64,000 nucleotides of DNA from Streptomyces hygroscopicus (GTDB lineage: Bacteria > Actinomycetota > Actinomycetes > Streptomycetales > Streptomycetaceae): assembly GCA_002021875.1 (NCBI GenBank), contig CP018627.1, positions 9,052,001-9,116,000 on the forward strand, given 5' to 3'. The translations under genes and the position numbers were made by a program. The first letter of the stretch is position 1. Each line of letters starts with the position of its first letter. Below are positions 8,087 to 15,902 of this stretch, one piece after another. The notes beneath the pieces were generated by a model. It was given only the letters and a program-made list of their open reading frames with translations, made no database searches and was not told where the DNA came from.

Positions 8087-8971
8087 ATGCGACGCCTGTT
8101 CCCCGTGCCTGCCCGAACGTCTGCCGACAGCTCCGCCGAAACGACCGCCGGAGAGCGTGAAGCCGGAGCGCGCGCGGCCGGAGCGCGCGCGGCCGGAGCG
8201 CGCGCGGCCGGAGAGCGCGCGGCCGAAGACCGTGAATGGGGTCTCGACGAACTGGCCGACGCCTATGCGTATCCGGAGCCGCCGCACGGCCCCTCGGGCG
8301 CCTTCCTGCGGGCCAACATGGTGTCCTCGCTGGACGGGGCGGCCCATCACGACGGCCGGTCCAAGCCCCTGTCCTCCGACGCCGATATGCGGATCTTCGG
8401 GGTGCTGCGCGGCCTCGCCGACGCCGTGGTGGTGGGCGCGGAGACCGTGCGCCTCGAGGGCTACCGCCCGGCACGCGCCCGTAAGGCGTTCGCCGAGCGG
8501 CGGGCGGCGCTCGGGCAGGCGCCCGCGCCCGCGATCGCCGTCGTGAGTGCGAGCCTGGACCTGGACTTCTCGATGCCGCTGTTCACCGAGCCGCCGGCCC
8601 CGACGATCGTGATCACGGGCGCGGCGGCCGCGGCGGAGCGGATCGAGCGGGCCCGTGCCGCGGGGGCCGAGGTGGTCTTCGCCGGGGCGGGGCCGTCCGG
8701 ACGGGTCGACGCGGCGGCGGTCGTGACCGCGCTCGCGGAGCTCGGCCACACGCGGCTGCTGACCGAGGGCGGCCCCACGCTGCTGGCGCAGTTCGCGGCG
8801 GCCGGGGTGCTGGACGAGCTGTGTCTGGCGGTGGCACCCCTGGTCACCGCGGGCGACGCGAAGCGGATCATGGACGGAGCCGAACTGGGGGAACCGGAAC
8901 AGTTCACTCTCGATTCCGTCCTGGAGGAAGCCGGGTTTCTATTCACCCGCTACCGTCGGATTTACCAATAA
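8087..8971 (+). CDS. RibD C-terminal/dihydrofolate-reductase-like pyrimidine reductase family protein
   Basis: Residues from about 65 match the RibD C-terminal domain: LRANMVSSLDGAA (substrate loop), ADAVVVGAETVRLEGY, and LLTEGGPTLLAQF near the end. These bind NADPH and a pyrimidine or pterin-like substrate. It lacks a deaminase domain, so it is not a complete riboflavin RibD. Start ATG 8087 (MRRLFPVPA) fits relatives I recall. An ATG at 8070 with a better GAGGGAGG site opens another frame and is not used. Residues 25-45 are an Ala/Arg-rich insertion made by 15-bp tandem repeats. The gene downstream (9029) is 57 bases away and probably in the same transcript. Confidence 0.8.
   Translation: MRRLFPVPARTSADSSAETTAGEREAGARAAGARAAGARAAGERAAEDREWGLDELADAYAYPEPPHGPSGAFLRANMVSSLDGAAHHDGRSKPLSSDADMRIFGVLRGLADAVVVGAETVRLEGYRPARARKAFAERRAALGQAPAPAIAVVSASLDLDFSMPLFTEPPAPTIVITGAAAAAERIERARAAGAEVVFAGAGPSGRVDAAAVVTALAELGHTRLLTEGGPTLLAQFAAAGVLDELCLAVAPLVTAGDAKRIMDGAELGEPEQFTLDSVLEEAGFLFTRYRRIYQ
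8161..8225. repeat. Tandem 15-bp repeats in the RibD-like gene
   Basis: Four copies of a GGCCGGAGCGCGCGC-type unit lie head to tail and encode repeated A-G-A-R-A. They enlarge the linker before the catalytic domain without breaking the frame. Confidence 0.75.
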
Positions 8972-9028
8972 CTTATAAAAACATCCGTAAACCCGCGAAA
9001 AGGATCGCGAAGGAGAAGGGCATCCGCC

Positions 9029-9523
9029 GTGTTCACGAGCGTATTGATGATTGAGAAGCCCCTGACCCCCGCCGACGTGGAATTCGTCACCACCTTGCAC
9101 GGCGATGACCCGGTCTCCTTCGTCGTCCTGATGCAGCCCCGGGGCAGCAAGGACCGGCTGCTGCGCGCGATCGACGACATTGCCCTCGGCGAGCTGGAGC
9201 AGGCCACCCAGGAGGGGGAGGAACCGGAGGGCAGGGAGGCGCTGGAGCCCGCCGAGCAGGCACTGACCCACTCGGTGGCCGCGCTCGAGGCGGCCGGAAG
9301 CCGGGCCCGGGGCCATGTCGTCCAGCGCCGTCCGCTGGAGGTGCTGCGCGGTGTCGTGGAGGAGACCCGGGCCGACGAGGTGATCGTGCTCACCGCCCCG
9401 CACTTCGTGGAGGAGTTCTTCCACCGGGACTGGGCCTCGCGGGCGCGCCACAAGGTGGGGGTCCCGGTGCTGAAGCTCTTCTCGCACGCGGTGGACGAGG
9501 ACCAGACCACGGCCGGCGGCTGA
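9029..9523 (+). CDS. Conserved hypothetical protein, universal-stress-protein-like
   Basis: A 164-residue soluble protein beginning with GTG behind AGGAGAAGGG. I do not recognise a named family with certainty. The alternating strand/helix pattern (VSFVVLMQPRG ... HVVQRRPLEVLRGVVEETRADEVIVLTAPHFVEEFFHRDWASRARHKVGVPVLKLF) looks like a UspA-type alpha/beta fold. In that fold the last part carries the D-x-I-V-x-G...G-x-x-S signature, but the nucleotide-binding glycines are not conserved here. Automatic annotation may call relatives indole-3-glycerol phosphate synthase, but I see no support for that. It is probably co-transcribed with the RibD-like gene. Confidence 0.65.
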   Translation: MFTSVLMIEKPLTPADVEFVTTLHGDDPVSFVVLMQPRGSKDRLLRAIDDIALGELEQATQEGEEPEGREALEPAEQALTHSVAALEAAGSRARGHVVQRRPLEVLRGVVEETRADEVIVLTAPHFVEEFFHRDWASRARHKVGVPVLKLFSHAVDEDQTTAGG

Positions 9524-9621
9524 GCCGCGGCACGGGTCCCCGCGGCCATCGGCGGGGCGGGCCGCCGGGGGTGCGAGAATCGGGCCGACAGCACACACCG
9601 AGAACCAGGGGAGACCCGTAC

Positions 9622-11046
9622 ATGGCACCGGCCGGCACCGCCTCCGACGCGCTGGATCGACCGCACTTCATCGGCATCGGCGGCGCCGGGATGTCGGGCG
9701 TGGCGAAGGTCCTCGCCATGCGTGGCGCACGGGTCTCGGGCAGCGACACCAAGGACTCGCCGATCGTCGGGGCGCTGCGCGAGCTCGGCGCGACGGTGCA
9801 CATCGGCCACGCCGCCGGGAACATCGCCGCCGACGCCACCAGCGTCGTCGTCTCCAGCGCCATCCGCGCCGACAACCTCGAAATGGTCACGGCGCACGAG
9901 CGCGGCATCCCGGTGGTGCACCGCTCCGACGCGCTCGCCGCGCTGATGGACGGCTCCCGGCCGATCGCGGTCGCGGGCACCCACGGCAAGACGACCACGA
10001 CCTCGATGCTGGCCGTATCGCTGCGCACCCTGGGCCTGGACCCGTCGTACGTCATCGGCGGCGATCTGGACGCCCCCGGCTCCAGCGCCCGCCACGGCGA
10101 CGGCGAGATCTTCGTCGCCGAGGCCGACGAGAGCGACCGCAGCTTCCACAAGTACGCGCCCGAGGTGGCGATCATCCTCAATGTGGAGCTGGACCACCAC
10201 GCCAACTACGCCTCGATGGACGAGATCTACGCGTCGTTCGAGACCTTCGTCGGCCGGATCCGGCCCGGTGGCGCGCTGGTGATCTCCGCCGACCAGTCCG
10301 GCGCCCGTGAGCTGACCGCCCGGGTCACCGGGGGCGAGGAGCCGCCGCGCGTGCTCACCTACGGCGAGGACGAGAGCGCCGACGTACGGGTCCTGGCCAT
10401 CGAGCCGCACGGGCTGACCAGCGAGGTCACCGTCCGGCTCGCGGAATCCCTGGGCGGCGCGGAGATCACCTTCACCGTCTCCGTCCCCGGCCGTCACTAC
10501 GCGCTCAACGCCGTCGCCGCCCTCACCGCGGGCGCCGCCCTCGGCGTCCCGGCCCGCGAGCTGGCCCCCGCCCTCGCCTCGTACACGGGCGTCAAGCGGC
10601 GGCTGCAGCTCAAGGGCACCGCGGCCGGGGTGCAGGTGATCGACTCCTATGCCCACCACCCCACCGAGATCGCCGCGGATCTCGAGGCGATCCGCGGCGG
10701 CGCCGGGGAGGGCCGGGTGCTGGTGGTCTTCCAGCCGCATCTGTTCAGCCGCACCCAGGAGCTGGGCACCGAGATGGGCGAGGCGCTCGCGCTCGCCGAC
10801 GCCTCCGTGGTCCTCGACATCTACCCTGCCCGCGAGGACCCCGTCCCCGGCATCACCAGCGCCCTGGTCATCGACGCCGCGGCCCGCCACGGGGCGGATG
10901 TGACCGCCGAACACGACCGGAACGCGGTGCCCGAGCTGATCGCCGGAATGGCCAAGCCCGGTGACCTTGTTCTCACCATGGGCGCGGGCGATGTGACCGA
11001 TCTCGGTCCGGAGATTCTCGCCCGTCTGCAGAGCCCGGAGAACTGA
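9622..11046 (+). CDS. murC: UDP-N-acetylmuramate--L-alanine ligase
   Basis: MurC joins L-Ala to UDP-MurNAc in the cytoplasm, the first amino-acid step of peptidoglycan stem synthesis. Visible motifs are FIGIGGAGMSGVA at residues 16-28 (UDP-binding Rossmann loop), the ATP loop GTHGKTTTT at 119-127, EADESDRSF, and the Mur-ligase HPTEIAADLEAIR segment. At 474 residues it has normal family length. The ATG at 9622 is preceded by AGGGGAG at 9607-9613; the longer frame from 9571 is not needed. msrB follows 14 bases later, suggesting one transcript. Confidence 0.95.
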   Translation: MAPAGTASDALDRPHFIGIGGAGMSGVAKVLAMRGARVSGSDTKDSPIVGALRELGATVHIGHAAGNIAADATSVVVSSAIRADNLEMVTAHERGIPVVHRSDALAALMDGSRPIAVAGTHGKTTTTSMLAVSLRTLGLDPSYVIGGDLDAPGSSARHGDGEIFVAEADESDRSFHKYAPEVAIILNVELDHHANYASMDEIYASFETFVGRIRPGGALVISADQSGARELTARVTGGEEPPRVLTYGEDESADVRVLAIEPHGLTSEVTVRLAESLGGAEITFTVSVPGRHYALNAVAALTAGAALGVPARELAPALASYTGVKRRLQLKGTAAGVQVIDSYAHHPTEIAADLEAIRGGAGEGRVLVVFQPHLFSRTQELGTEMGEALALADASVVLDIYPAREDPVPGITSALVIDAAARHGADVTAEHDRNAVPELIAGMAKPGDLVLTMGAGDVTDLGPEILARLQSPEN

Positions 11047-11060
11047 GGAGGTCCGTCCCC

Positions 11061-11468
11061 ATGGCGTACGAGATCGACAAGCCGGAGGAGCAGTGGCGCG
11101 CCGAGCTGACCCCGCAGGAGTACCACGTACTGCGGGAAGCCGGCACCGAGCGTGCCTTCACCGGTGAGTACACCGATTCCAAGACGGTCGGCGTCTACTC
11201 CTGCCGGGCGTGCGGGGCCGAGCTCTTCCGCTCGGAGACGAAGTTCGAGAGCCACTGCGGCTGGCCGTCGTTCTACGACCCGGCGGACAGCTCGGCCGTC
11301 GAGCTGCTGGAGGACCGCTCGCACGGCATGGCCCGCACCGAGGTGCGGTGCACCCGCTGCGGTTCGCACCTCGGCCATGTCTTCGCGGGCGAGGGCTACC
11401 CCACCCCGACCGACCAGCGCTACTGCATCAACTCCATCTCGCTGCGGCTGACCCCCGAGGAGGGCTGA
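11061..11468 (+). CDS. msrB: Peptide-methionine (R)-S-oxide reductase
   Basis: MsrB reduces methionine-R-sulfoxide in proteins. It has the two structural zinc pairs CRACG and CTRCG, the HCGWPSFYDP substrate loop, GHVF, and RYCINS with the catalytic cysteine. Full length at 135 residues, with a GGAGG site before ATG 11061. The stop region has an exact 17-bp direct duplication (CCCCGAGGAGGGCTGAG at 11453-11469 and 11470-11486), so the stop and preceding codons are repeated just past the gene end. The duplication looks like a replication slip and does not alter the protein. Confidence 0.95.
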   Translation: MAYEIDKPEEQWRAELTPQEYHVLREAGTERAFTGEYTDSKTVGVYSCRACGAELFRSETKFESHCGWPSFYDPADSSAVELLEDRSHGMARTEVRCTRCGSHLGHVFAGEGYPTPTDQRYCINSISLRLTPEEG

Positions 11469-11488
11469 GCCCCGAGGAGGGCTGAGCC

Positions 11489-13249
11489 TCAGGGCCGCGG
11501 CCCGAGCCGCAGCACGGCGGCGGTCTCGGGCGGCAGCCTCAGCATGCCGTCCGGGCCCGGGAGCTCGATCCGCCGCCAGGCGGCGACCACCTCGGTGACC
11601 TCGCCGGTCCGGGGCCCCAGCCAGGTCTCGACCGGCCGGTCGCCCGGGTTGAGCAGGACCCGCAGCGGGCCGCGCTGAAAGCTGAAGCAGCCGTCCGAAC
11701 CGGTGGACAGACCCGTATACGCCCAGGTGGGGTCGGTCAGGGCCGGTTCGGCGCGGCGCAGCGCGATCAGTCGGCGGTACCAGTCGAGCAGCGCCCGGTG
11801 CGGCTCCCGCTCCGCCTCCCGCCAGTCGAGGCAGGACCGCAGCCGGGTGGCCGGGTCCTGGGGGTCGGGGATGTCCCCCTCCGCCCAGCCGTGGGCGGCG
11901 AATTCCCGGCGGCGGCCGGACCGCACCGCCTCGGCCAGCTCCGGATCCTGGTGGTCGGTGAAGTACTGCCAGGGCGTGCGGGCGCCCCACTCCTCGCCCA
12001 TGAAGAGCATGGGGGTGAAGGGCGCGCACAGCACCACGGCCGCCGCGCAGGCCAGTAGCCCGGGGGAGAGCCTCGCGGCGAGCCGGTCGCCGACCGCCCG
12101 GTTGCCGACCTGGTCATGCGTCTGGGCATAGCCGAGCAGCCGGTGCGCGGGGGTGGTGTGGGGGGTCAGTGGAGTGCCGTGGCGGCGGCCCCGGAACGTC
12201 GAATGGGTGCCGTCGTGGAAGAAGCCGCCCATCAGCGTCTTGACCAGCGCCCCGGGCCCCTCGGCCGCGAAGTCGGCGTAGTAGCCCTGCCGCTCACCGG
12301 TGAGAAAGGTGTGCAGGGCGTGATGGAAGTCGTCGTTCCACTGCGCGTGCAGCCCGTGGCCGCCCGCCTCGCGCGGGGTGGTGGTGCGCGGATCGTTGAG
12401 ATCCGACTCGCCGATCAGGAACAGCGGACGGCCGGTGCGGGCGGCCAGCGCGTCCACCGCGGCCGACAGCTCGGTCAGGAAGTGCCGGGCCCGGTTGTCG
12501 CGCAGCGCGTGCACCGCGTCCAGCCGCAGCCCGTCCAGGCGGAAGTCGCGCAGCCAGGCGAGCGCGCTGCCGGTGAAGTACGCGCGCACCTCGTCGGAGC
12601 CGGGCGCGTCGAGGTTGACCGCCGCGCCCCAGGGGGTGTGGTGGGTTTCGGTGAAGTACGGGCCGAAGGCCGGGAGGTGGTTGCCGGAGGGGCCCAGATG
12701 GTTGTGGACCACGTCGAGGACCACCCCGAGGCCGTGCCCGTGCGCGGCGTCCACGAACCGCGCCAGCCCCTCCGGCCCGCCGTACGGCTCGTGCACCGCC
12801 CAGGGCGCCACGCCGTCGTACCCCCAGCCATGGGTCCCGGGGAACGGGCAGACGGGCATCAGCTCCACATGCGTGATGCCCAACTCGGCCAGGTGCGGGA
12901 GCTGTTCGGCCGCCGCGTCGAAGGTGCCCTCGTGGGTGAAGGTGCCGATGTGCAGCTCGTAGAGGACCGCGCCCGGCAGCGGCCGCCCGAACCACTCCCG
13001 CTCCCAGCGGAAGCGGGAGTGGTCGACCACCGCGCTCAGCCCCTCGGGGCCGTCCGGCTGGCGGCGGGAGCGCGGATCGGGGAGCGGCGGGCCGCCGTCC
13101 AGCGCGAAGCCGTACCGCGTCCCGTGCCCGGCCTCGGCCTCGGCCCGCCACCACCCCTCGCGGCCCGGGTCGGGCTCCATGGGGCGGTCATGCCCGTCCA
13201 CATGGAGCCCGACCCGCCCGGCGTGCGGCGCCCACACCTCGAACAGCAC
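11489..13249 (-). CDS. treZ: Malto-oligosyltrehalose trehalohydrolase
   Basis: TreZ cleaves the trehalose unit made by TreY from the end of malto-oligosaccharides. The 586 residues show an N-terminal beta domain (FEVWAPHAGRVGLHVDG), then the GH13 barrel with DVVHNHLGPSGN, GLRLDAVHAL (nucleophile Asp), FLIGESDLNDPR (acid/base Glu) and THDQVGNR (third Asp). Start GTG 13249. treY is on the same strand but 4 kb upstream (17344-19884); the GNAT, cellulose oxygenase and TnpB genes lie between. In many actinobacteria treY and treZ are closer, so the layout suggests interruption. Confidence 0.92.
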   Translation of the reverse strand: MLFEVWAPHAGRVGLHVDGHDRPMEPDPGREGWWRAEAEAGHGTRYGFALDGGPPLPDPRSRRQPDGPEGLSAVVDHSRFRWEREWFGRPLPGAVLYELHIGTFTHEGTFDAAAEQLPHLAELGITHVELMPVCPFPGTHGWGYDGVAPWAVHEPYGGPEGLARFVDAAHGHGLGVVLDVVHNHLGPSGNHLPAFGPYFTETHHTPWGAAVNLDAPGSDEVRAYFTGSALAWLRDFRLDGLRLDAVHALRDNRARHFLTELSAAVDALAARTGRPLFLIGESDLNDPRTTTPREAGGHGLHAQWNDDFHHALHTFLTGERQGYYADFAAEGPGALVKTLMGGFFHDGTHSTFRGRRHGTPLTPHTTPAHRLLGYAQTHDQVGNRAVGDRLAARLSPGLLACAAAVVLCAPFTPMLFMGEEWGARTPWQYFTDHQDPELAEAVRSGRRREFAAHGWAEGDIPDPQDPATRLRSCLDWREAEREPHRALLDWYRRLIALRRAEPALTDPTWAYTGLSTGSDGCFSFQRGPLRVLLNPGDRPVETWLGPRTGEVTEVVAAWRRIELPGPDGMLRLPPETAAVLRLGPRP

Positions 13250-13328
13250 TGGCGTCTCCTCATCTCGACCGACGGTCCCCGACCATGCTGCGGGACGCGG
13301 CGCCGGCGGCGCAGCAGGGCGGCACCGG

Positions 13329-14237
13329 TCAGATGAGGTCGATGCGCTCCTGCGTGACGGGATACCCCGCCCTGGCGAAGTGGGCGGCCATGGGGAGGTT
13401 GGGCTGGTCCGTCGCCGCCGCGATCTTGGTGGCGCCCTGCTCCACCAGATCGTGGGTGCACTCCACGAGCAGGTCGTACGCGTAGCCGTGGCCGCGCTGC
13501 TCGGCGACGACCCCTATGTAGCCCACGCAGGGGCCGCCCGGATTGCGCGCGGGCACCTGGATGCCGACCAGCTCGCCCTCGGGCGTCCAGGCCAGCCGCC
13601 ACCACTCGCGCGGTGACGGGAACCAGGCGAGGATGTCCATGAGTTCCCGCACCGCGGCATCGACACCTCCCCGGGCGATGGCGCGCCGGTCGTGCGCGTC
13701 GAGCGTGTCCGGCATGATGCGGCGCAGCGCGTCCTCGACCGCCGCGTCATCGGGCTCCGGCCGGAACTCCAGCCGCCCCGGGCGCTCGGGCAGCCCGCAC
13801 TCCGGCGTCCACTCATAGCGGTAGCGCTCGACCAGGGGCTCGAGCCCGCCCAACACGGCGGCGTCGATACGGGCCTGCCCGGCGGCCCGCACCTCGGGCT
13901 GATCCCGCCAGCCGGGCGGAGCCAGCAGGCTGTACTCGGTGCGCAGCGGTGCGGTGCGCAGCAGTTCGGCGGCGGCGTCGGCCTCACCGTCGGCGAAGTC
14001 GAACCAGTCCAGGGCGATGGGCGCGGTGTCCTCGGGCCCGGCCCACCACGCGGCGCGGGCCACGACCCGCTCCTCGCGCAGCGCCACCCAGGTCCATTCG
14101 GGGCGGTATTCGCCGCCCTGGCCGATGGTGGCGTAGGTGTGGCCGAGGCAGCCCCGGCCGACGAGCGCGGGGACCCGCAGGGTGTGGAACAGATGGGCGT
14201 CGTCCTCGGTGAGGGGACGGATGACCAGATCGGTCAT
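13329..14237 (-). CDS. GNAT family N-acetyltransferase
   Basis: A 302-residue protein with an N-terminal GNAT-like half (VIRPLTEDDAHLFHTLR ... WVALREERVVARAAWW) and a C-terminal GNAT half (LVGIQVPARNPGGPCVGYIGVVAEQRGHGYAYDLL). The latter carries the acetyl-CoA loop Q/R-x-x-G-x-G/A and ends HFARAGYPVTQERIDLI. It is likely a two-domain acetyltransferase acting on a small molecule; the substrate is unknown. ATG 14237 has a GGAAGGA site eight bases upstream. A 19-codon ORF with its own strong ribosome site ends 55 bases upstream and may control it. Confidence 0.8.
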   Translation of the reverse strand: MTDLVIRPLTEDDAHLFHTLRVPALVGRGCLGHTYATIGQGGEYRPEWTWVALREERVVARAAWWAGPEDTAPIALDWFDFADGEADAAAELLRTAPLRTEYSLLAPPGWRDQPEVRAAGQARIDAAVLGGLEPLVERYRYEWTPECGLPERPGRLEFRPEPDDAAVEDALRRIMPDTLDAHDRRAIARGGVDAAVRELMDILAWFPSPREWWRLAWTPEGELVGIQVPARNPGGPCVGYIGVVAEQRGHGYAYDLLVECTHDLVEQGATKIAAATDQPNLPMAAHFARAGYPVTQERIDLI

Positions 14238-14292
14238 GGGGTTCCTTCCAGGAAAGTGATGCGCTCCCGGTCGGATGCCTGATCGATGGGGA

Positions 14293-14352
14293 TCAGACGC
14301 GAATACGCCCGGCGGACAGGGGGCGGGAGCGCGGATACGTCGTGATGTCCAT
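14293..14352 (-). CDS. 19-residue leader peptide candidate upstream of the GNAT gene
   Basis: The complement of 14293-14352 reads MDITTYPRSRPLSAGRIRV and stop. Its ATG is preceded by GAGGAAGGAGGCGAGAGCA, one of the best ribosome sites in the window. The GNAT gene starts 55 bases after its stop. Very short, strongly initiated ORFs just upstream of resistance or modification genes often act through ribosome stalling. I do not see a strong alternative hairpin in the 55-base spacer, so the mechanism is open. It accounts for part of the 312-bp gap between the GNAT and LPMO genes; the rest (14353-14549) shows nothing else. Confidence 0.5.
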   Translation of the reverse strand: MDITTYPRSRPLSAGRIRV

Positions 14353-14549
14353 TGCTCTCGCCTCCTTCCTCGTTTCAGGGCGTGCCCGCACTCTATGGCC
14401 GCCGATGTCGCTGTGTCCACGCCATTTTCCCGGGGGCCGGTCTGCCGCCCGCGAGGGGGAAGGGGGCGGCAGACCGGCATGGGATGAGGTGCACCTGACA
14501 GATACATGAGCGGGTCGGAGCACCTGCGTGGCCTGGTGTGAGAGGCAGA

Positions 14550-15659
14550 CTAGTGCACCATGCAGATCGGCGCGGCCGCCGTGTCCGGGGAGCCGCCGCC
14601 GGCCGTATAGCCGAAGGTCGTCGACGCCCCGGCGGCCAGTGAACCGTTCCAGTCGGCGTTGGTGACCGATGCCGATGAACCGGTGGCGGACAGCTTGCCG
14701 TTCCAGACGCTGTCGATCCGCTGCCCGGACGGCACCGTCCAGTCGACCATCCACGAGGAGATGGGCGTGGCACCGGAGTTGGTGACCGTCACCTCGGCCT
14801 GATAGCCGCCGTTCCAGGTGCTGGTCACCTTCTGGGCGGCGGAGCAGGAGGCCGTCGGCGGGTTGCCCGGCGGGTCCGTGGGGTCGCTGCCCCCGCCGCT
14901 GCCGCCGGGGACCGTCACCTCGCCGTTGCCGCCGTCGAAGACCACGTCGGAGCAGCTGTAGAAGGTCTCCTGACTGTCCGAGCGCGTCCACACGGTGTAG
15001 ATGATGTGGCGCCCGCTCTTGCCGGAGGGCAGATTGGCCGTCCAGGTGTACTTGCCGTCGACCGTGCCGACCTGACCGGACAGCGGCGGGTCCGTCACCG
15101 TGTTGAACGGCTGGTCCTCCAGGTCGTTCCAGGTGAGCGGCTTGGTCGGGTCGATCGGGGCCTTGGTGACATAGCTGCGGAACGACCCCGGGTGCGCGGC
15201 CCAGGCGTTGTACGAGAACTGCATCGACTTGCCGGCCGTCAGATGGGTCACCGGCCAGTCCTTGCTGCCCACGTCGAAGCCGGAGAAGTCGTAGACGGTG
15301 GCCGCGCCGCTGCACAGCTTGCCGTCCGGGATGAACCCCTTGGTGCGGCCCGCGCCGTCCGAGCGCAGCACCGCGAACCAGTTGTAGAAGGGCGTCGCAC
15401 CGCTCTTGTCGTACGCGGCCTTGCACGCCGGGTTGGTCGGCTTGACCTCACCGGTCGAGGACAGGCTGTACTTCCAGCAGAGATAGGTACGGCTGCCCGG
15501 CGCCATCGGCGCGCCGTGCGCGGAAGCGCCGCCCGAGGAGAAGAAGACGAGGCCCAGGGCGGGCAGGACCGAGAGCAGGACCAGAAGTACGGACCTGCGC
15601 GCACGGGAGGGGCCCGGTGGGCGTGCGGAAGTGGCGAGAGCCAGTAATCGTCGAGGCAT
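14550..15659 (-). CDS. Secreted AA10 lytic polysaccharide monooxygenase with CBM2
   Basis: A signal peptide (residues 1-47) ends ASA before His48, which becomes the N-terminal histidine of the copper brace. The second brace histidine is His156 in NAWAAHPGSF. The AA10 domain spans 48-241, followed by a G/S/P/T linker. A CBM2 cellulose-binding module spans about 271-369 (CSAAQKVTSTWNGGYQAEVTVTN ... WNGKL ... WNGSLAAGASTTFGY). AA10-CBM2 enzymes oxidatively cut crystalline cellulose (some also chitin) outside the cell. ATG 15659 is chosen because it starts the signal peptide. A perfect CebR-type operator lies 46 bases upstream, fitting induction by cello-oligosaccharides. Confidence 0.93.
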   Translation of the reverse strand: MPRRLLALATSARPPGPSRARRSVLLVLLSVLPALGLVFFSSGGASAHGAPMAPGSRTYLCWKYSLSSTGEVKPTNPACKAAYDKSGATPFYNWFAVLRSDGAGRTKGFIPDGKLCSGAATVYDFSGFDVGSKDWPVTHLTAGKSMQFSYNAWAAHPGSFRSYVTKAPIDPTKPLTWNDLEDQPFNTVTDPPLSGQVGTVDGKYTWTANLPSGKSGRHIIYTVWTRSDSQETFYSCSDVVFDGGNGEVTVPGGSGGGSDPTDPPGNPPTASCSAAQKVTSTWNGGYQAEVTVTNSGATPISSWMVDWTVPSGQRIDSVWNGKLSATGSSASVTNADWNGSLAAGASTTFGYTAGGGSPDTAAAPICMVH

Positions 15660-15704
15660 TGCGCGTGTTTCCCTTCGACGTGAACGGGTCAGGAACCGTC
15701 GGTG

Positions 15705-15718
15705 TGGGAGCGCTCCCA
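15705..15718. promoter_or_regulatory. CebR-type operator
   Basis: TGGGAGCGCTCCCA is a perfect 14-bp palindrome identical to the consensus box bound by CebR, the LacI-family cellulose/cello-oligosaccharide repressor of Streptomyces. It sits upstream of the cellulose-active LPMO gene, between its promoter region and start, where repressor binding would block transcription. No cebR gene is in this window, so regulation would act in trans. Confidence 0.85.
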
Positions 15719-15865
15719 ATTGCTTGGTGAACGTAGCGCGCCCCCGGGCAGCTGTAAATGCTTCAGGACGTCACCTTCTCGGCCGTGAACGGCCGAGCTT
15801 GTGCACTCGGTCGTTCACACCTCGTCGCGCTCCCGACTGCCCCCTACGACAGGACGGTCACGGGT

Positions 15866-15902
15866 CGCATCCACCCGTCCCCCCGGTCAGGGGGAGGATG
15901 CG
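15866..15902 (-). ncRNA. Hairpin at the tnpB 3' end, candidate omega (reRNA) scaffold or element end
   Basis: CGCATCC (15866-15872) pairs with GGATGCG (15896-15902), enclosing a C5/G5 stem (1580-84 region: 15880-15884 with 15890-15894) whose loop contains the tnpB stop codon. A second stem ACGGGT/ACCCGT lies just beyond. TnpB guide RNAs (omega or reRNA) are made from the 3' end of tnpB and the adjoining element end, so this is where one would expect the scaffold. The element boundary and guide position are not defined by the sequence alone. Confidence 0.4.

Noticed and set aside
8070..8546. Alternative frame from ATG 8070 (MSHCGLCDACSPCL...) with a good ribosome site
   Set aside because: The Cys-rich start is attractive, but the frame loses coding character and overlaps the RibD-like gene, whose domain match is clear.
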